Of a stretch of DNA of 64,000 nt, positions 61,188-64,000 are shown in pieces. Origin of the DNA: Strigamia acuminata (Eukaryota; Arthropoda; Chilopoda; Geophilomorpha; Linotaeniidae); the NCBI GenBank assembly GCA_949358305.1, contig OX442314.1:64675369-64739368 (forward strand), given 5' to 3'. The position numbers and the translations under genes are program-made. Under the pieces are notes generated by a model, which saw only the letters and a program-made list of their open reading frames with translations, was not told the origin of the DNA and ran no database searches. Numbering within the stretch: position 1 is the stretch's first letter; every line of letters begins with the position of its first letter.

Positions 61188-61820
61188 GTGTGTTTAAAGT
61201 GACTTGAACCTGAGCGGACTTACTGAACGTGACTTTTTGTTTTTTTCGCATTTTTTGGTTTGGGTGGGTAAGTCCCCATTCAAACGCGTGTTCATTTTAT
61301 ATTTTTATATTTTGTTTTCCAAGTTGTGATAACTGAATGTGATATTTTTAACTGATTGTGATATTTATTTCTTTTTGTTTATTTTCTAGTGTTCTCCGCG
61401 CCCCCTGTGACCACCTGCACGGCCGAAGGATGTTCATTCCTCCTCCGGCAATCACGTACCGGATGGAGATGACCCTTAAATTTTCTTCCTCTGGCTGTGC
61501 GGCTGGCCGCGGTGGGCGTTGGTTTTCCCAACAATCGAGGATTGTATGGTGACTTTTTGTTATTTTTAGAGTTTATCTTAGTGCCAAATGCATTCTTGTA
61601 AGTGTTTAGTTTATTATTTAACGCGTTTGACGCGAATATTTGATTTAGTCATTTTCTTTTGTTATCGCATCATTCTTAAGTTTAAGACCGCTAAGGTTGC
61701 GGCGAATCTAGTCTATTTCGATTGTTTATTGATTTTGATTATGTTTTTTGATTCTGTTCCTGCTTTGTATCGTTTCATTGCCATTTTAACCGGAGCAATA
61801 AAACTCTGGTGGTTGGGGCG
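61188..61820 (+). other. Gypsy 3' untranslated region and polypurine-like tract
   Basis: No coding frame of note. It ends with GGTGGTTGGGGCG (61808-61820), purine-rich apart from a few T, directly before the LTR start TGTCACGG. The only canonical LTR boundary cue on this side. Confidence 0.6.
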
Positions 61821-62722
61821 TGTCACGGTCCGGTGCTCACGCGTACGAGTAGTACGCATTGTTTCCCCCGTGTTGTGTTTCTAATAAACCCTAATTGTGT
61901 TCCTACCTTGTATTGTTTACATTCTGTCTTATGTTTAGCCGAATTCTCCTCATTTTCTCTCATTTCTTCCTTTCTTATCTCTTACTCATTCCTAACTCTC
62001 TTCTCTTTCTCTCACTTCTCTCTTATCTCTTCCTAGTTTTTCTATTTCTGTTTATTGTTTTGATGCGAACTCATTTGCATTTCTATTCTGGTCAGTACGC
62101 GTCGACGTTAGTCATACACTTAGTATGCACCGACTGTACTGATTGGCTCTTGACTCTTCCGTGATTGGTTGAGCTTGGATGAGTCCAAGTTTACCTTTCA
62201 CCCTATTTTTCCCTTTTTTCCTCAGTTAAGCTCTGTATCCCGAACGCGTAGGAGCTCTTTGGAGCCAGTGCTCATGGCAGAGTCTTAGCTCACTTTTCAA
62301 AGCTCACTCGTTGCTTTGTTTTCACCTAGTAGTTCTGAGACATGACTCTAGGCTTTCACCTCATCTTTATCGGTGTTAATTCACAGTTTTATCCACTTGA
62401 ACCTGTTGTTTTTCCGCTTCTCTTCGTATCGTTTTAAGCGCCGTGACGCGTCGCTATTTGGGCAGGATAAGTTTGTTTGGCTTTCAAACTGAAATCTTTG
62501 TGTCTATTTATTTCATGCATCCGGCGCGTAGCTTAGTTTCGCCGCTCACAACGAGCTTTAGCTTAATTAAGCATTAGTTTGGGGTTTAGTTTAGATTTGA
62601 GTGACCGTGCAGGCCAGTTACGCACGCGTTAGCACCCATTTCGCGCTTCACTTCGACAGCGAGGCGGACGCTTGTGAGTCGGGACGTTACGTGTTTCGTT
62701 TAACTTCGTGTGATCTTGTGAT
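61821..62722 (+). repeat. Truncated 3' LTR of gypsy element
   Basis: 902 bp that match 49636-50537 with no difference seen, stopping at CTTGTGAT. The following sequence (AAAAAATAATAATT) is unrelated to the remaining 259 bp of the 5' LTR. Confidence 0.9.
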
Positions 62723-63168
62723 AAAAAATAATAATTTATATTTTTCTGAGTTTACAACTTGCAGTTTTATTTTAGTTTTGGTGTGGTAGCATTTAATATT
62801 TGCGTGTTTGTTTGTTTGAATCTCGATTAGTCTGGTATAAAAGATGTTATGTTATGTTTGTTTATTTAATGCTGAATTTTAACAATATTGATTTAAAAAA
62901 ATAATCGATAGATAATTTAACATGTGCATGTTAATTACAAACGAGTTTTAATGATTAAATATGATTATGAAAATTAAAATTAAAATTGAAAACGATTTGA
63001 AAAAATTAAAAATGATTTATTCACAAAAAAATAAAGAAATATATATATATATATAAAAACGAGTTGTTTACAAAAAAAAAGGAAAAAAAAAAAAAATTAA
63101 AAATTAACATGGAAAATGGAAAATTACCAATGAGTGAACATGGAAAATTTAAAATTTAAAAATTTAGA

Positions 63169-63209
<41 letters not shown>
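62723..63209. other. AT-rich spacer
   Basis: A/T-rich with a TA run near 63043-63053, A runs near 63073-63095 and a T run of about 30 at 63173-63202. No gene seen; the T run may be the 3' region of the minus-strand gene that ends at 63210. Confidence 0.4.
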
Positions 63210-63625
63210 TTAAATAAAATTGAAGTGGCGAGTTGTCATCTCGGCCGCGAACAGAGTTGCCCGTCGCACCTCCTCGGCTGCTTCAGATGAGGCTACGGCG
63301 GCATCGAGAGCCTCTTCAATGCCGGCCACGACGTTGGGGTCAGTGCCGTTGGCCGACGCGGCGACCCTTGCCACCGCCGCCACCGACTCCCGTGTCGCTC
63401 TAATCGACTGCGACAGAGTCATGGCCGCTGCGGCAGCCGCCGTGGCCACCATGATCAAGGACAATGCCGGGTCCTCCACTCGGGCGGCGAACTCGACCGA
63501 CCCGGTCGCGCGCGCAGTTGCACGCGCGCGTCCTCCTGCCTCCGCCGACGCACGAAGCGCCGCAATTCGATGTCGCATTATCGGCGGCTGTGGTGGCGGC
63601 AGAAGGCTGCAACAAAGAATAAATA

Positions 63626-63660
<35 letters not shown>

Positions 63661-63838
63661 CGACCAATCGTGTCAATTTGCAATTTACTCACCTCGGTTG
63701 GGCGTCGCGTCTAAGTGCGAACTGCTGAGGGCGGGGTAGGGGCGACGCCCACCTCTCGTTAATCGAGGGGACACCCCTCCACGCCGCCCTACCCCGTCCT
63801 CTGATTCGACGCGATCGTTCATCATCACTGTCTGCCAT
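63210..63838 (-). CDS. Two-exon alanine-rich gene (unknown function)
   Basis: Minus-strand exons 63838-63693 and 63606-63210, 86-bp phase-2 intron (GTGAGT donor, TTGTTGCAG acceptor); 180 residues. The ATG directly follows the acceptor TTTCCTAG, implying an upstream untranslated exon, probably the one ending with donor GTTTCT near 63937. Exon 1 is Arg-rich (MADSDDERSRRIRGRGRAAW). Exon 2 is Ala-rich and probably helical, with a hydrophobic stretch ALSLIMVATAAAAAAMTL that could be a membrane segment, and ends HFNFI. A low-complexity Ala-rich product in a GC-rich island can be spurious, but splice sites and phase agree. Confidence 0.45.
63618..63660. repeat. (AATC)n microsatellite in intron
   Basis: About ten AATC/CAAT units, wholly inside the intron of the alanine-rich gene. 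Confidence 0.9.
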
Positions 63839-63861
63839 CTAGGAAACGAAAATATAAAAAA

Positions 63862-63892
<31 letters not shown>

Positions 63893-64000
63893 AGATAAGA
63901 GATAATAAAAATTGAACGAAATAAGCGGAGAAGAAACCTGAGTCGAAGCTGGGATGCATGTTGACGGAACATATAAACCCGATGTCGGCAATAACACTGC
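63839..64000. other. Upstream region of alanine-rich gene
   Basis: AAAT microsatellite (about 63868-63893) and a candidate minus-strand 5' untranslated exon ending CGACTCAG near 63937; the window ends here. Confidence 0.3.

Larger units (their letters stand above)
49636..62722 (+). mobile_element. Ty3/gypsy retrotransposon with AT-hook pol and extra ORF3
   Basis: Order: LTR, primer-binding site for tRNA-Phe, gag, pol in the -1 frame (protease, RT, RNase H, AT-hook insert, integrase), a 1.4-kb spacer, ORF3, purine-rich tract, LTR. The first 902 bp of both LTRs look identical, so the insertion is recent, but the 3' LTR lacks its last 259 bp. At about 13.1 kb it is large for a gypsy element. 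The three ORFs are uninterrupted. No target duplication is visible because the 3' end is lost. Confidence 0.93.

Overview
The window is eukaryotic and almost certainly from an invertebrate animal. It holds a BEL/Pao retrotransposon (a group known only from animals), two Ty1/copia and at least one Ty3/gypsy element, spliced genes with GT-AG introns (mostly 70-700 bp), (ATTT)n/(AAAT)n microsatellites, and an animal-type thymidine kinase. I cannot name the species. More than half of the 64 kb is mobile DNA.

Layout. 1-2761: 3' end of an LTR element (terminal ORF, polypurine tract, long LTR), apparently inserted into an LTR of the next element. 2762-10142: a minus-strand BEL/Pao element with an in-frame internal deletion; its 5' LTR carries a near-perfect 974-bp fold-back with tRNA-like arms. 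10427-11487: a small minus-strand gene of micro-exons. 13714-27980: a complete Ty1/copia element (identical 480-bp LTRs, 5-bp target duplication), split in its integrase by a second complete copia on the opposite strand (17529-24765, identical 534-bp LTRs, target duplication GATTA). 28385-28942: thymidine kinase. 29242-29967, 31329-31918, 33975-34518 and 36767-37449: four small spliced genes of unknown function, interleaved with a degenerate repeat family that shares a hairpin/AATAAA module (seven copies between 12.0 and 40.2 kb). 41556-42457: possible solo LTR. 43510-49019: a 12-exon gene read here by matching splice sites and phases, predicting an acidic protein of about 936 residues with two zinc-finger-like motifs. 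49172-49250: thymidine kinase fragment. 49636-62722: a Ty3/gypsy element with a -1 frameshift gag/pol, an AT-hook array in pol, a third ORF with a DnaJ-type CxxCxGxG zinc motif, and a truncated 3' LTR. 63210-63838: an alanine-rich two-exon gene.

How the parts relate. The retroelements explain most of the long open frames, and identical LTR pairs (as read by eye) point to recent activity of both copia elements and the gypsy element. The host-like genes share an architecture: short exons, phase-0 or phase-2 introns, T-rich acceptors, several start codons at or within a few bases of an acceptor, and products dominated by charged, coiled-coil or low-complexity sequence. The most novel candidates are the 12-exon gene, the gypsy element with AT-hooks plus DnaJ-like ORF3, the gene with a retropepsin-like pattern lacking the catalytic triplet, and the 78-nt micro-exon genes. 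All exon models come from manual reading and lack transcript support.
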